Below are positions 36,460 through 46,310 of a stretch of 64,000 nt of DNA, piece after piece. This DNA comes from Pontibacter coccineus. GTDB lineage: Bacteria; Bacteroidota; Bacteroidia; Cytophagales; Hymenobacteraceae. Numbering within the stretch: the first letter of the stretch is position 1; the number at the start of each line of letters is the position of its first letter. Position numbers and translations under genes: made by a program. The notes beneath the pieces were generated by a model. The model had not been told where the DNA came from. It saw only the letters and a list, made by a program, of their open reading frames with translations, and did not search any database. Location: positions 682,001 through 746,000 of the forward strand of contig NZ_JAUOTN010000002.1 of the NCBI RefSeq assembly GCF_030546575.1, read 5' to 3'.

Positions 36460-36491
36460 CAAATATACAGCAATGATTCTGTAATCCAAAA
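36460..36491 (-). promoter_or_regulatory. Bacteroidota-type promoter of the rpsF operon
   Basis: On the minus strand TTTTGG (36486-36491) is followed by an 18-bp spacer and TATATTTG (36460-36467). This is an excellent match to the Bacteroidota TTTG / TAnnTTTG promoter, about 30 bp before the rpsF ATG. Confidence 0.85.
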
Positions 36492-36924
36492 ACTTGCACT
36501 AAAATAAATGGTAGACGATGCAGGTTGCAGGCTTCCCGGATAGGTCGCCGCAGGTACCCACATTTGTCGATAACATTGGATATCGGTCGCCCTTTATAAA
36601 TCGACTTATTCTATATATATAATAATGAGTGCAAAAAAACAATGGGCAGGTGGGAGAGAGCGGAAAATTTGGTCCCGGAAATAAATGAAAGCTAACGACA
36701 ACAAAATCAGCATTTTATAAGTTCAAGTGTGGGTGTGCCTGCGGAGGCGTCTAAAGCAAGAAAAAAGTGGATAATTTTGTGCAGAAAGTAGGGTGCTGGG
36801 AAAGCCTTATTTAGAATAATTTTAAATAAAATGGCCGATTCCGTTAAAATAATGCAGATAGTAGTCCCTAAGTGATTGTACTTAAGGGGATATTGTCTAT
36901 AGGGGTAAAAATAAGCACATAATA
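36492..36924. other. Noncoding upstream region between the divergent rpsF and actA operons
   Basis: About 430 bp with no credible open frame. It is AT-rich in places (ATTCTATATATATAATAATG near 36609). There is an imperfect inverted repeat CCCTAAGT...ACTTAAGGG at 36866-36887. The AGGTATA word is absent. It may hold regulatory sites for the respiratory operon, but none could be identified. Confidence 0.5.
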
Positions 36925-36955
36925 TTTGATTAATGGGTTTCAGGTAGTAGATTTG
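36925..36955 (+). promoter_or_regulatory. Bacteroidota-type promoter of the respiratory operon
   Basis: TTTG (36925-36928), a 19-bp spacer and TAGATTTG (36948-36955) match the TTTG-N17-20-TAnnTTTG consensus. It lies 48 bp before the actA ATG at 37004. Confidence 0.85.
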
Positions 36956-37003
36956 TGCCCGTAAAGTAAATTCACCATTATACTAAACACAAGCGTCCTG
37001 GCT

Positions 37004-38272
37004 ATGATTAGCTGTATACAAAGAGCAAAAACCAAATTCTTGATTGCCTTCTTGTTTGCCTTGGCGGCCTCTTTTGGAGTGTCGACTACAGGGCTTGCAC
37101 AAGGCGCAAGTCTGCCTGTAGATGATGCAGGTATTGTAAGTGCAGGCGAGTCCCTGTTTAAGAACAACTGCGTGGTTTGCCACTCTGTGGGAAGTGACGT
37201 AGTGGTTGGCCCTGGTATGAAGGGGGTAAACGAACGCAGAACGCAGCCTTGGCTGATCAGCTGGATTAAGAACTCGCAGGCTTTGGTCGCTACCGGCGAC
37301 AAGGATGCTGTGGCTGTTTACAACCAGTTCAACAAGCAGGCGATGCCGTCTTTCGCTTTCTCGGACGAGGAAATTGTCTCTATCCTGACTTATATCAAGA
37401 CTGCTGAGACTGCCGCTGCCGAGGCTCCTGCCGCTGGTGCTGCTACCGCTGCCGCTCCGGGTGAGAACGTAGGTACAGACGCCGTTGGTGCAGTTGGAGG
37501 CTACCTGGACATCATACTGGTAGTGCTGATCGTAGTTTTGATCGTGCTGGTTGTGACGCTTCTTCTGATCACGTCGGTACTGAAAAACTACCTCAACAAG
37601 AACAAACAACTCGATGAGTACGACGCTGAAGTTGTAAACCAGCGCTTCGACTTCTCTAAGATATACAAGTCTAAAGCCGTAAGAACGTTGGTGGTGCTTA
37701 TCTTCGTGGTAGTGCTGATCGACCTTACGCTGGACAAAGCGATGGGTATCGGCATACAGCAGGGATATGCCCCTACGCAGCCTATTGCCTTCTCGCACAA
37801 ACTGCACGCTGGTGAGCACCAGATTGACTGTAACTACTGCCACTCAACAGTATACGAAAGCAAGAGTGCCAGCATTCCATCCGCTAACATCTGTATGAAC
37901 TGCCATAGCCAGATCAAAGCGGAGTCGCCAGAAATTCAGAAGATTTACACAGCGATTGAGCGTAACAAGCCAATTGAGTGGGTGCGTATCCACAACCTGC
38001 CTGACCTGGCCTACTTCAACCACGCCCAGCACACGCAGGTGGGTGGCGTAGAGTGCCAGACCTGCCACGGTCCTATTCAGGAAATGGAAGTAGTGTATCA
38101 GTACTCGCCGCTTACAATGGGCTGGTGTATCGACTGTCACCGCGAAACTCCTCTTAACACAGAAGGAAATGCCTATTATGACAACCTGGTGAAACTGCAC
38201 GAGTCAACTACGAAGAGTGCCTTCACAGTGTCATCAAACGGTGGTGCAGAGTGTTCTAAGTGCCACTATTAA
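37004..38272 (+). CDS. actA: ACIII subunit ActA, multiheme c-type cytochrome with fused monoheme domain
   Basis: This 422-residue protein has a signal/anchor helix (residues 10-32). A monoheme cytochrome c domain follows with CVVCH at 56-60. An Ala-rich linker (about 130-150, AAAEAPAAGAATAAA), a long hydrophobic helix (about 165-190) and a second one (about 222-240) come next. The C-terminal domain carries five CxxCH sites (CNYCH, CMNCH, CQTCH, CIDCH, CSKCH), making six in total. This fits the pentaheme ActA of alternative complex III with an extra N-terminal heme domain, as seen in Bacteroidota. In the complex, ActA passes electrons from quinol toward cytochrome c or oxidase at the periplasmic face. 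It is the first gene of the operon, after a near-consensus promoter. Confidence 0.93.
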   Translation: MISCIQRAKTKFLIAFLFALAASFGVSTTGLAQGASLPVDDAGIVSAGESLFKNNCVVCHSVGSDVVVGPGMKGVNERRTQPWLISWIKNSQALVATGDKDAVAVYNQFNKQAMPSFAFSDEEIVSILTYIKTAETAAAEAPAAGAATAAAPGENVGTDAVGAVGGYLDIILVVLIVVLIVLVVTLLLITSVLKNYLNKNKQLDEYDAEVVNQRFDFSKIYKSKAVRTLVVLIFVVVLIDLTLDKAMGIGIQQGYAPTQPIAFSHKLHAGEHQIDCNYCHSTVYESKSASIPSANICMNCHSQIKAESPEIQKIYTAIERNKPIEWVRIHNLPDLAYFNHAQHTQVGGVECQTCHGPIQEMEVVYQYSPLTMGWCIDCHRETPLNTEGNAYYDNLVKLHESTTKSAFTVSSNGGAECSKCHY

Positions 38273-38310
38273 TCAGTTATAATTAAGGGTTCGAGTTTTC
38301 TAGATATAAC

Positions 38311-41300
38311 ATGCAAGACAGAATAAAATACTGGAAAGGAATAGAGGAGCTTGAGAATACTCCTGAATTCGCGAAACATGCTCACAATGAGTTTCCAGAA
38401 TTCCTGCCGATAAACGAAGCCAGAGGCGAGAGCGCATCTACCGGTTTGGCAGCTCCCCGCAGAGACTTCCTGAAACTGTTGGGCTTTGGCCTGGCCGCCG
38501 CTACATTGGCTTCATGCGAGGCCCCTGTAAGAAAGGCAATCCCATACCTGAACAAACCAGTTGACGTAGAGCCAGGCGTGGCGAACTGGTACGCCTCTAC
38601 ATACTTCAACAACGGCGACTTCAACAGTATCCTTGTAAAGACACGCGAAGGTCGTCCGATTAAAGTAGAGCCAAACCCTAGCTCCACGCTCACGCCGATG
38701 GGTACAAGCCCGAAGGCGCAGGCCTCTGTGCTGAGTCTCTACGACAATAACAGACTTCGTACGCCACTCATCAAAGGCAAAGAAGCCAAGTGGGAGCAGG
38801 TTGACAGCGAAATCCGCTCAGCACTTGCCAGAGTAAACGGCAAAGTTGCTTTGGTTTCTTCTACTGTCATCAGCCCATCCACCAAGCAACTGATTAACGA
38901 GTTCGGTGCTGGACTAGGCAACTTCGAGCACGTAACCTACGATCCAAACTCGGCTTCGGCCCTGATTGGAGCAAATGGTGGTGTTGTACCTGGTTACGAC
39001 TTCAGCAAAGCCAACATTATCGTGAGCATCAGTGCTGACTTCCTGGGAACATGGGTTGCCCCAATTCCATTTGCAAGTCAGTACATTCAGAAAAGAAAAA
39101 TCACGGCTGAGAACTCTGACATGTCGCGCCACTACCAGTTTGAGACGATTATGTCGCTTACAGGTGCCAACGCTGACGTACGCGTTCCAATTAAGCCATC
39201 CGAAGAACTGGCGATTGCTACAGCCATCTATAATGGCCTGTCTGGCCAGGGTGTAAACGCACCAGCCAACGTTGACAAGAAGGCGCTGGAAAATGCTATC
39301 AGAGACCTGCGTGCCAATAATGGTCGTGCACTAGTAGTGTCCGGTACAAACGACCCGGCTGTACAGACACTGGTAACGGCTATAAACAAGTCACTCGGTG
39401 CAGAGGGCACAACCATCGATACCGCATCTCCATACCTGGTGAAGCAGGGTAACGATGCCCAGATGCTGCGCCTGATCGAGGAAATGAACAATGGTGGGGT
39501 AGGTGCTGTGTTCTTCTACAATGCCAACCCTGTTTATGACCATCCGCTTGCAGACCGCGTGAAGAGTGGTTTAGCGAAAGTTGCCCTGAAGGTTTCTTTT
39601 GCCGATCGAGTAGAAGAGACAGCCGCGCTGGTGGACTACGTAACTCCGGACAGCCACTACCTGGAGTCATGGAACGACTACGAGCCAAAGAGAGGCTTCC
39701 TGAGCCTGGCACAGCCAGTGATCAGCCCGATCTTTATGACACGCCAGGCACAAGACAGCTTACTGGCCTGGAGCGGTAACAAAACGACCTTCTACGATTA
39801 CATCCGCAATAACTGGCGAAAAGGTGCAGCTGGCACTGATGCACAGTGGGAGAAAATAGTACACGACGGTGTGCTGGAGAACGGAACCAGCATGCTGGCC
39901 CTGAGCCCGGCAACTGCCGGCACAATGACAGCGGCAGATGCTGCAGGTAGAGCTCCAAGAGCTGTTGCCGGCGGTAAAGTTGAAGCTGTAGTTTATGAAA
40001 AAGTAGGTATCGGTACAGGTTCAGAATCCAACAACCCATGGTTGCAGGAAATGGCTGACCCGATCACGAAAGCAACCTGGGATAACTACATTACCATGCC
40101 ACGCAAGATGGCAGAGGAGATGGGTGTTTCTCAAGGCAATGTACTAAAAGTAACTTATGCGAATGGCAAGACGCTTGAGCTTCCCGCTCTGGTTCAGCCT
40201 GGTCAGGCACAAGGCACTGTAGGTATAGCCATGGGCTATGGCCGTCAGCTGGACTCTATGCCAACTGCCAAAGGACGTGGCGCCAACGCTTTCCCAATAG
40301 CGACAGTAGCTGACAATGGCATTCTGTTCGCAGGCGCAGTACAGTTAGAGAAAACAGGCTCTACCATTGAGATTGCCCAGACACAAACGCACCATACCAT
40401 TATGGACCGTATTGTGGTGCAGGAAAACACACTGGCAAACTACAAGGCGAATCCGAAGGACGTAACCACCTATGTGCGTATCGCTACGCACGAAGGACCT
40501 GCTAAGCCGGCAGCTATCTCTCTTTGGGATGACTACGAGTACAAGAACCACCACTGGGGTATGGTCGTTGACTTGAACTCTTGTATTGGTTGCGGAGCTT
40601 GTACGGTAAGCTGCCAGGCAGAGAACAACATTCCGGTAGTAGGTAAGGAAGAAGTGCTGATGCGTCGTGAGATGCACTGGATGCGTATCGACCGTTACTA
40701 CAGCGCGGTTGAGCACGAGGCGAAAGATTACAAGACCATGGAAGATCCGGCGGAGAATCCAAGCGTAATCTTCCAGCCGATGATGTGCCAGCACTGTAAC
40801 CACGCACCATGCGAGACAGTTTGTCCGGTTGCCGCTACCATGCACAGCTCAGAAGGTCTGAACCAGATGGCTTACAACCGTTGCGTGGGTACTCGTTACT
40901 GCGCGAACAACTGTCCATACAAAGTTCGTCGTTTCAACTGGTTCGCGTACACAAACAACGACAAGTTCGACTTCAACATGAACAACGACTTGGGCAAGAT
41001 GGTGTTGAACCCGGATGTAACTGTTCGTTCTAGAGGTGTGATGGAGAAGTGCTCTTTCTGCGTACAGCGTATACAGTTAGGCAAACTCGAAGCGAAGCGC
41101 GAAAGCAGAAGACCGGTTGACGGTGAGATCGTGACAGCCTGTGCGCAGTCATGCCCTACCAATGCGATCATCTTCGGTGACATGCTGGATCCGGAAAGCC
41201 GTATTTCAAAAACGCTGGCACGCGAGAAAGGCGAAAGAGCCTTCCACGTACTGGAGGAAATGAACGCGCAGCCGAACGTGACGTACCTGACAAAAATTAG

Positions 41301-41313
41301 AAACTTAGCTTAA
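38311..41313 (+). CDS. actB: ACIII subunit ActB, molybdopterin-oxidoreductase-like and iron-sulfur protein
   Basis: This 1,000-residue protein has an internal Tat-type signal with lipobox ([20 protein letters not shown], about residues 50-70), so it is predicted to be a periplasmic lipoprotein. Residues ~80-700 form the CISM-type large-subunit domain without an obvious molybdenum ligand (known ActB proteins lack the cofactor). Residues ~740-960 hold ferredoxin-like cysteine groups: [41 protein letters not shown] and CAQSCP. These can bind three to four Fe-S clusters. ActB is a fusion of what are two subunits in related enzymes. It relays electrons inside ACIII between ActC and ActA. It follows actA by 38 bp. 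Confidence 0.95.
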   Translation: MQDRIKYWKGIEELENTPEFAKHAHNEFPEFLPINEARGESASTGLAAPRRDFLKLLGFGLAAATLASCEAPVRKAIPYLNKPVDVEPGVANWYASTYFNNGDFNSILVKTREGRPIKVEPNPSSTLTPMGTSPKAQASVLSLYDNNRLRTPLIKGKEAKWEQVDSEIRSALARVNGKVALVSSTVISPSTKQLINEFGAGLGNFEHVTYDPNSASALIGANGGVVPGYDFSKANIIVSISADFLGTWVAPIPFASQYIQKRKITAENSDMSRHYQFETIMSLTGANADVRVPIKPSEELAIATAIYNGLSGQGVNAPANVDKKALENAIRDLRANNGRALVVSGTNDPAVQTLVTAINKSLGAEGTTIDTASPYLVKQGNDAQMLRLIEEMNNGGVGAVFFYNANPVYDHPLADRVKSGLAKVALKVSFADRVEETAALVDYVTPDSHYLESWNDYEPKRGFLSLAQPVISPIFMTRQAQDSLLAWSGNKTTFYDYIRNNWRKGAAGTDAQWEKIVHDGVLENGTSMLALSPATAGTMTAADAAGRAPRAVAGGKVEAVVYEKVGIGTGSESNNPWLQEMADPITKATWDNYITMPRKMAEEMGVSQGNVLKVTYANGKTLELPALVQPGQAQGTVGIAMGYGRQLDSMPTAKGRGANAFPIATVADNGILFAGAVQLEKTGSTIEIAQTQTHHTIMDRIVVQENTLANYKANPKDVTTYVRIATHEGPAKPAAISLWDDYEYKNHHWGMVVDLNSCIGCGACTVSCQAENNIPVVGKEEVLMRREMHWMRIDRYYSAVEHEAKDYKTMEDPAENPSVIFQPMMCQHCNHAPCETVCPVAATMHSSEGLNQMAYNRCVGTRYCANNCPYKVRRFNWFAYTNNDKFDFNMNNDLGKMVLNPDVTVRSRGVMEKCSFCVQRIQLGKLEAKRESRRPVDGEIVTACAQSCPTNAIIFGDMLDPESRISKTLAREKGERAFHVLEEMNAQPNVTYLTKIRNLA

Positions 41314-41333
41314 TTTATAAAATAGATAGCGCT

Positions 41334-42752
41334 ATGCAGCACGTATCTCCGATAAGAGAGCCTCTGGTAACGGGGGGTAAAACATACCACGATATCACCG
41401 AAGATGTCTGCAGACAGGTGGAGGCCAAGCCCAACGCACGTTGGGCCGCTGCCCTTGCTGTAGCTCTTGTAGGCCTTGCTATTTTCCTTTATTCCACTTA
41501 CCGCACCCTTTGGTACGGTATCGGGGAGTGGGGGCTTAACAAAACTGTAGGTTGGGCATGGGACATCACCAACTTCGTGTGGTGGGTGGGTATCGGTCAC
41601 GCCGGTACGCTGATCTCTGCGATCCTCCTCCTGTTCCGTCAGAAGTGGAGAACTTCTATCAACCGCGCAGCAGAGGCGATGACAATCTTCGCCGTAATTT
41701 GCGCCGCGATGTTCCCGGTTCTGCACATGGGCCGTCCCTGGTTGGCTTACTGGGTACTCCCGTTGCCAAACACCTTCGGCTCACTTTGGGTGAACTTCAA
41801 CTCACCGCTTCTCTGGGACGTATTCGCGATCTCTACTTATTTCTCTGTTTCGCTTGTTTTCTGGTACATCGGCCTAATTCCTGACTTTGCTACCATCCGC
41901 GACAGAGCAACCGGCCCAATCGCCCGTAGAGCCTACTCCATTCTTTCCATGGGCTGGACTGGCTCCGCAAAAGCATGGTCTCGTCATGAAACTGTCTCCT
42001 TGATCCTTGCTGGTCTCTGTACACCTCTGGTACTTTCTGTACACACGATCGTATCCATGGACTTTGCAACGTCAGTAATTCCAGGCTGGCACACGACAAT
42101 CTTCCCTCCATACTTCGTGGCAGGTGCGATCTTCTCTGGTTTTGCCATGGTGTTGACGCTTATGATCATTACCCGCAAAACGTTCAAGCTGGAAGATTAC
42201 ATCACACTGGAGCACGTAGAATCCATGAATAAGGTAATCATCCTGACAGGTTCTATCGTGGGTGTGGCTTATATCACAGAATTCTTCATTGCCTGGTATT
42301 CCGGTGTGGAGTATGAGCAGTATGCCTTCATCAACCGCGCAACAGGTCCTTACTGGTGGGCTTACTGGTCCATGATGACCTGTAACGTAATTACGCCGCA
42401 ACTTTTCTGGTTCAGAAGCATCAGAAGAAGCCTGACCGCTACCTTCATCATCTCCATCTTTGTAAACATCGGTATGTGGTTTGAGCGATTCGTGATCATC
42501 GTGACCTCACTGCACAGAGACTTCCTGCCATCTTCCTGGGCAATGTTCTCCCCGACCATCATCGACATTGGTGTCTATGTAGGAACGATCGGACTGTTCT
42601 TCACCCTGTTCCTGTTGTTTGCCAAATTCTTCCCAGTAATCAACATGTTTGAGGTGAAAGCCATTCTGAAGTCTTCATCCGAAGTGAAGCACCACCCGAA
42701 TGATGCAATGCACGGTACTAATAAGGATTCGCACACTAATACACATCCATAG
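41334..42752 (+). CDS. actC: ACIII subunit ActC, NrfD/PsrC-like integral membrane quinol-oxidising subunit
   Basis: This 472-residue protein has about ten hydrophobic helices of the NrfD family. Recognisable segments are [35 protein letters not shown] (about 65-100), [10 protein letters not shown] (about 128-137) and [34 protein letters not shown] (about 240-275). In alternative complex III, ActC carries a quinol site in the membrane. The His-rich tail ([20 protein letters not shown]) is hydrophilic and probably cytoplasmic. It is followed by actD after 2 bp. Confidence 0.95.
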   Translation: MQHVSPIREPLVTGGKTYHDITEDVCRQVEAKPNARWAAALAVALVGLAIFLYSTYRTLWYGIGEWGLNKTVGWAWDITNFVWWVGIGHAGTLISAILLLFRQKWRTSINRAAEAMTIFAVICAAMFPVLHMGRPWLAYWVLPLPNTFGSLWVNFNSPLLWDVFAISTYFSVSLVFWYIGLIPDFATIRDRATGPIARRAYSILSMGWTGSAKAWSRHETVSLILAGLCTPLVLSVHTIVSMDFATSVIPGWHTTIFPPYFVAGAIFSGFAMVLTLMIITRKTFKLEDYITLEHVESMNKVIILTGSIVGVAYITEFFIAWYSGVEYEQYAFINRATGPYWWAYWSMMTCNVITPQLFWFRSIRRSLTATFIISIFVNIGMWFERFVIIVTSLHRDFLPSSWAMFSPTIIDIGVYVGTIGLFFTLFLLFAKFFPVINMFEVKAILKSSSEVKHHPNDAMHGTNKDSHTNTHP

Positions 42753-42754
42753 CA

Positions 42755-43279
42755 ATGACTAAAAAATTCGTTCTAGGTATCTACGATGATGAGGATGTCC
42801 TGCTGCAGGCCATCGAGAACGTCCGGGCTGCCGGTACTAAAATTTACGAAGTTTTTTCGCCATACCCCATCCACGGAATCGATGATGTATTAGGTGTCAA
42901 GCGTTCAAGACTTCCAATTGTGGCGTTCTTCTGCGGTTTATTCGGAATGTCTTTCGCGCTCTGGATGCAGATCTGGATGCTGGGTTTCGACTGGCCAATG
43001 ATCATCGGTGGTAAGCCGCACATTGCCTTACCTGCATTCATCCCGGTAACATTCGAACTGACCGTGCTATGCTCTGCATTCGGTATGGTGATCACTTTCT
43101 TTATTGTTACCAAACTGAAGCCTTCCTTTAAGGTGAACGTTTTTGACAAGCGCTCCACAGACGACAAGTATGTGATGGCGATAGAGGTAAAAGAAGGTGT
43201 GACTGATATTTCAGCCCTTAATAACCTGCTTCGTTCCAACGGTGCAATCGAAGTAAACGAGAAGGAGGTAATCAAATAA
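42755..43279 (+). CDS. actD: ACIII subunit ActD (DUF3341)
   Basis: This 174-residue protein starts KKFVLGIYDDEDVLLQAIENVRAAG and continues YEVFSPYPIHGIDDVLGVKRSRLP, the conserved DUF3341 opening. Two membrane helices follow (about 56-76 and 99-125). ActD is a small membrane subunit that packs next to ActC/ActF in known ACIII structures. Its stop codon overlaps the actE start codon by one base (TAATG), consistent with coupled translation. Confidence 0.94.
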   Translation: MTKKFVLGIYDDEDVLLQAIENVRAAGTKIYEVFSPYPIHGIDDVLGVKRSRLPIVAFFCGLFGMSFALWMQIWMLGFDWPMIIGGKPHIALPAFIPVTFELTVLCSAFGMVITFFIVTKLKPSFKVNVFDKRSTDDKYVMAIEVKEGVTDISALNNLLRSNGAIEVNEKEVIK

Positions 43280-43899
43280 TGAAAGGTCTACTAAATTTAG
43301 GTATTAAAGCCTCTGCCGTATTGTTCTCAGGTGCCCTGCTGGTAGCCTGCAGCAATGAGAAAGACCCAGGTCTTGAGTATGCTCCGGACATGTACCACTC
43401 TGTGGCGCTGGATCCTTACTCCCAGGTGAAGGAGAACTTATACAACCCAGGCGGCATGAACATGCGTCAGCCGGCACCAGGTACAGTAGCGCGTGGTAAA
43501 ATGGGCTACAACATGTACTTGTCCAAAGACGAGGCTGAAGTAGCAGGTGTTGAACTGAAAAACCCGCTGGAAAAGAATGAGCTAAATCTGGCAGAAGGAC
43601 AGGTGCTTTACGCCAGGTTCTGCTCTCCATGTCACGGTGAACAGGGGGATGGACAAGGTCTTGTAGGACAAAAATTCAAAGGTGTTCCTTCTTACTCTGC
43701 TGGCCGCGTAGCGTCTCTTCCCGAAGGGCATATTTACCATGTGATCACGAACGGACGTGGTCGTATGCTGCCGCACGGTTCGCAGGTTAACCCGACGGAG
43801 CGTTGGAAAATTGTGATGTATGTACAGCAACTACAGGGTGGCGAAGTGCCGGCTGCAGCGGCGGATACTACAGCAACAGGTACTACACCTACTAACTAA
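43279..43899 (+). CDS. actE: ACIII subunit ActE, monoheme cytochrome c lipoprotein
   Basis: This 206-residue protein has a lipoprotein signal (LLVAC, acylated Cys24) and one heme site CSPCH at residues 115-119 in YARFCSPCHGEQGDGQG. The probable axial Met lies in GRGRMLPHGSQV (about 161). The C-terminus is a low-complexity Ala/Thr tail (AAAADTTATGTTPTN). It is the electron-exit cytochrome of ACIII, membrane anchored on the periplasmic side, and is followed by actF after 26 bp. Confidence 0.94.
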   Translation: MKGLLNLGIKASAVLFSGALLVACSNEKDPGLEYAPDMYHSVALDPYSQVKENLYNPGGMNMRQPAPGTVARGKMGYNMYLSKDEAEVAGVELKNPLEKNELNLAEGQVLYARFCSPCHGEQGDGQGLVGQKFKGVPSYSAGRVASLPEGHIYHVITNGRGRMLPHGSQVNPTERWKIVMYVQQLQGGEVPAAAADTTATGTTPTN

Positions 43900-43925
43900 G
43901 TCTAAGGCATAATATCAAAAGGATA

Positions 43926-45212
43926 ATGACAGAAGAAAGACTCATCATTTCCAGAAAAACGAATAACAAGTTTTTCTTGATGATAGCTATAGGTGTTGTA
44001 TTGCTTATAGCCGGTATAATCATAGCTGCGATGAGCGGTGGTCACCAGGCCGAAGGGCATGGTGAAGCAGCCGCCGCCGGACACGAAGCAGCTCATTGGA
44101 CCAAAAGGCTCTACATGAACCTTTGGTTGAATAACGTTTACTTTACTGGTATTGCGCTGGTAGGCGTATTCTTCGTAGCCGTACAATATGTGGCGTATGC
44201 AGGATGGTCTGTATTGATCAAGCGTATACCTGAGGCCATGGGTTACTACCTGCCAATAGGTGGTGCCGTGATGCTGATCACCTTCCTTTTAGGCGGTCAT
44301 GACATTTTCCACTGGACACACGATTACCTGTACAACCAGTTTCTGGAAGATGGTGTAACACCAAACCCGCAATACGATCCAATCATAGCTGGTAAGGCAC
44401 CGTACCTGAACTTCTGGTTCTTTTTGATCAGAATGGTAGCTTACTTCGTGCTATGGATCTTATTCTTCAACTGGTTGAGAAGAAACTCCATTAATGAAGA
44501 TCTTCATGGAGGCACAGACTACTACCACAAGAGCATCAGAATCTCTGCTATGTTCCTGGTTGTATTCGGTGTGACTTCTTCTACTTCTGCCTGGGACTGG
44601 GTGCTTTCAATTGACACGCACTGGTTCTCCACTATGTTTGGCTGGTACGTATTCGCCAGCTGGTGGGTATCTGGACTGGCGGTAATTACGCTGGCTGTGA
44701 TCATACTCAAGCAGAATGGCTACCTGAAAATGGTAAATGCGAACCATTTACACGATTTGGGTAAGTTCGTATTCGCTTTCTCCATCTTCTGGACATACAT
44801 CTGGTTCTCTCAGTTCATGCTGATCTGGTATGCAAACATTCCGGAAGAATCTATTTACTTTATCGAACGCCTGGGTGGAAACGGCGGACATTTCAAGTGG
44901 ATATTCTTCGTGAACCTTCTGATTAACTTTGCATTCCCTTTCCTTGTTTTGATGACAAGAGATGCAAAACGTCAGATGATTATGTTGAAGATCGTTACTA
45001 TCGCCATCCTGATTGGCCACTGGCTGGACTTCTACCTGATGATGATGCCGGGTACATTGCGTACAGATGCTGGTATCGGATTTATTGAGATTGGCACTAC
45101 ATTGATCTTCCTGGGAGTTTTCCTGATTACTTTCACCAAAGGGTTGGCAAAAGCCTCTCTTGTGCCAGTAAATCACCCCTTCGTGGAGGAGAGTGTTCAC
45201 CATCATGTTTAG
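43926..45212 (+). CDS. actF: ACIII subunit ActF, integral membrane quinol-oxidising subunit
   Basis: This 428-residue protein has about ten hydrophobic helices and is related to, but shorter than, ActC. The first helix (about 17-37) is followed by a His-rich loop (GHQAEGHGEAAAAGHEAAH). Typical ActF sequences are present: TSSTSAWDWVLSIDTHWFSTMFGWYVFASWWVSG (about 218-251) and FAFSIFWTYIWFSQFMLIWYANIPEE (about 282-307). It completes the act gene set and is followed by coxB after 21 bp, consistent with an ACIII-oxidase supercomplex. Confidence 0.95.
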   Translation: MTEERLIISRKTNNKFFLMIAIGVVLLIAGIIIAAMSGGHQAEGHGEAAAAGHEAAHWTKRLYMNLWLNNVYFTGIALVGVFFVAVQYVAYAGWSVLIKRIPEAMGYYLPIGGAVMLITFLLGGHDIFHWTHDYLYNQFLEDGVTPNPQYDPIIAGKAPYLNFWFFLIRMVAYFVLWILFFNWLRRNSINEDLHGGTDYYHKSIRISAMFLVVFGVTSSTSAWDWVLSIDTHWFSTMFGWYVFASWWVSGLAVITLAVIILKQNGYLKMVNANHLHDLGKFVFAFSIFWTYIWFSQFMLIWYANIPEESIYFIERLGGNGGHFKWIFFVNLLINFAFPFLVLMTRDAKRQMIMLKIVTIAILIGHWLDFYLMMMPGTLRTDAGIGFIEIGTTLIFLGVFLITFTKGLAKASLVPVNHPFVEESVHHHV

Positions 45213-45233
45213 TCATACTAAAAGCATTATACA

Positions 45234-46292
45234 ATGATTACGTTCGCCATAGGTTTATCCATCGTCCTGCTACTAGTGATACTGTTCCTGTTGTTCAGGA
45301 TCGGGACGCTAGCCTCCATTTTCAGAGGATCGACACAGCGCGCTGCCGGAACCACTAAAACAAGTAATAAAGTAAACAGCCTCTTAATGCTCCTCTTCCT
45401 GATTGTAGGAGGCGCAGCATTTGCCTGGTCCTTTGCTGATGCATGGGATGACATGAACCAGCCTATTGCCTCTGTGCATGGTGCCTGGACGGATAGTCTT
45501 TTCTGGACTACGATGATTGTGATCGGTATTGTGTTTGTGATCACGCAGATTCTTCTCTTCTGGTATTCTTATAAGTATCAGCATAAAGAAGAAAAGCGTG
45601 CCTATTACTACCCGCACAACAACAAGCTGGAGATAGTTTGGACCATGATTCCTGCGGTTGTAATGGCGCTGCTGGTATTTGCCGGTTGGAAAACATGGAC
45701 GAACATTACAAGCGCGGCACCTGCCGACTCTGTGGTTATAGAGGTGATGGGTAAACAATTCAGCTGGTTAGTGCGCTACCCAGGTCCTGACGGAAAGTTG
45801 GGAGAAGCCAATGTGCATCTTATTGACGCCACAAATGAAATTGGCGTAGACTTTAGTGATCCAAACGCGATGGATGACTTTATGCCACGTGAGATTCACG
45901 TGCCAAAAGGTAAGCCAGTGCATTTGAAGATACGTTCACGAGATGTGATACACAGCGTTTTCCTGCCGCATTTCCGCGTTAAAATGGATGCAGTGCCAGG
46001 TATGCCGACCAAGTTCTGGTTTGTGCCAACCAAAACGACTGCTGAAGTACGCACGGAAACCGGAAACCCAGATTTCAACTTTGAGCTGGCCTGTACGGAA
46101 ATCTGCGGACGTGGACACTTTGCAATGCGTTTTATCTTAGTTGTTGATGAACCTGAGGAATATGAGGAGTGGTTAGCTTCGCAGACCCCTTTTATTGAGC
46201 AGAACCCACAGCTTCTTACAAAGTTCACACTCGATTCAAAAGATCAGGTGGTGCTGAAGAAGAGTACAGAAGAAGTAAAAACAGAGTTGTAG
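45234..46292 (+). CDS. coxB: Cytochrome c oxidase subunit II
   Basis: This 352-residue protein has an additional N-terminal hydrophobic helix (residues 4-22) followed by the usual pair (about 45-65 and 80-105). The periplasmic cupredoxin domain then carries DFMPREIHVPKGKPVHLKIRSRDVIHSVFLPHFRVKMDAVPGMPT and the CuA site CTEICGRGHFAM, with both Cys, Glu, His and Met present. There is no fused cytochrome c domain, so electrons must come from ActE/ActA or a separate cytochrome. It lies between actF and coxA (18 bp to the next start). Confidence 0.96.
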   Translation: MITFAIGLSIVLLLVILFLLFRIGTLASIFRGSTQRAAGTTKTSNKVNSLLMLLFLIVGGAAFAWSFADAWDDMNQPIASVHGAWTDSLFWTTMIVIGIVFVITQILLFWYSYKYQHKEEKRAYYYPHNNKLEIVWTMIPAVVMALLVFAGWKTWTNITSAAPADSVVIEVMGKQFSWLVRYPGPDGKLGEANVHLIDATNEIGVDFSDPNAMDDFMPREIHVPKGKPVHLKIRSRDVIHSVFLPHFRVKMDAVPGMPTKFWFVPTKTTAEVRTETGNPDFNFELACTEICGRGHFAMRFILVVDEPEEYEEWLASQTPFIEQNPQLLTKFTLDSKDQVVLKKSTEEVKTEL

Positions 46293-46310
46293 CATTAACT
46301 AAAATCAACA

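Noticed and set aside
38311..41313. ActB as a true molybdenum enzyme
   Set aside because: The gene context (actA-F) and known ActB proteins indicate that the molybdopterin-like domain has no cofactor; no clear Cys/SeCys/Ser molybdenum ligand was seen.
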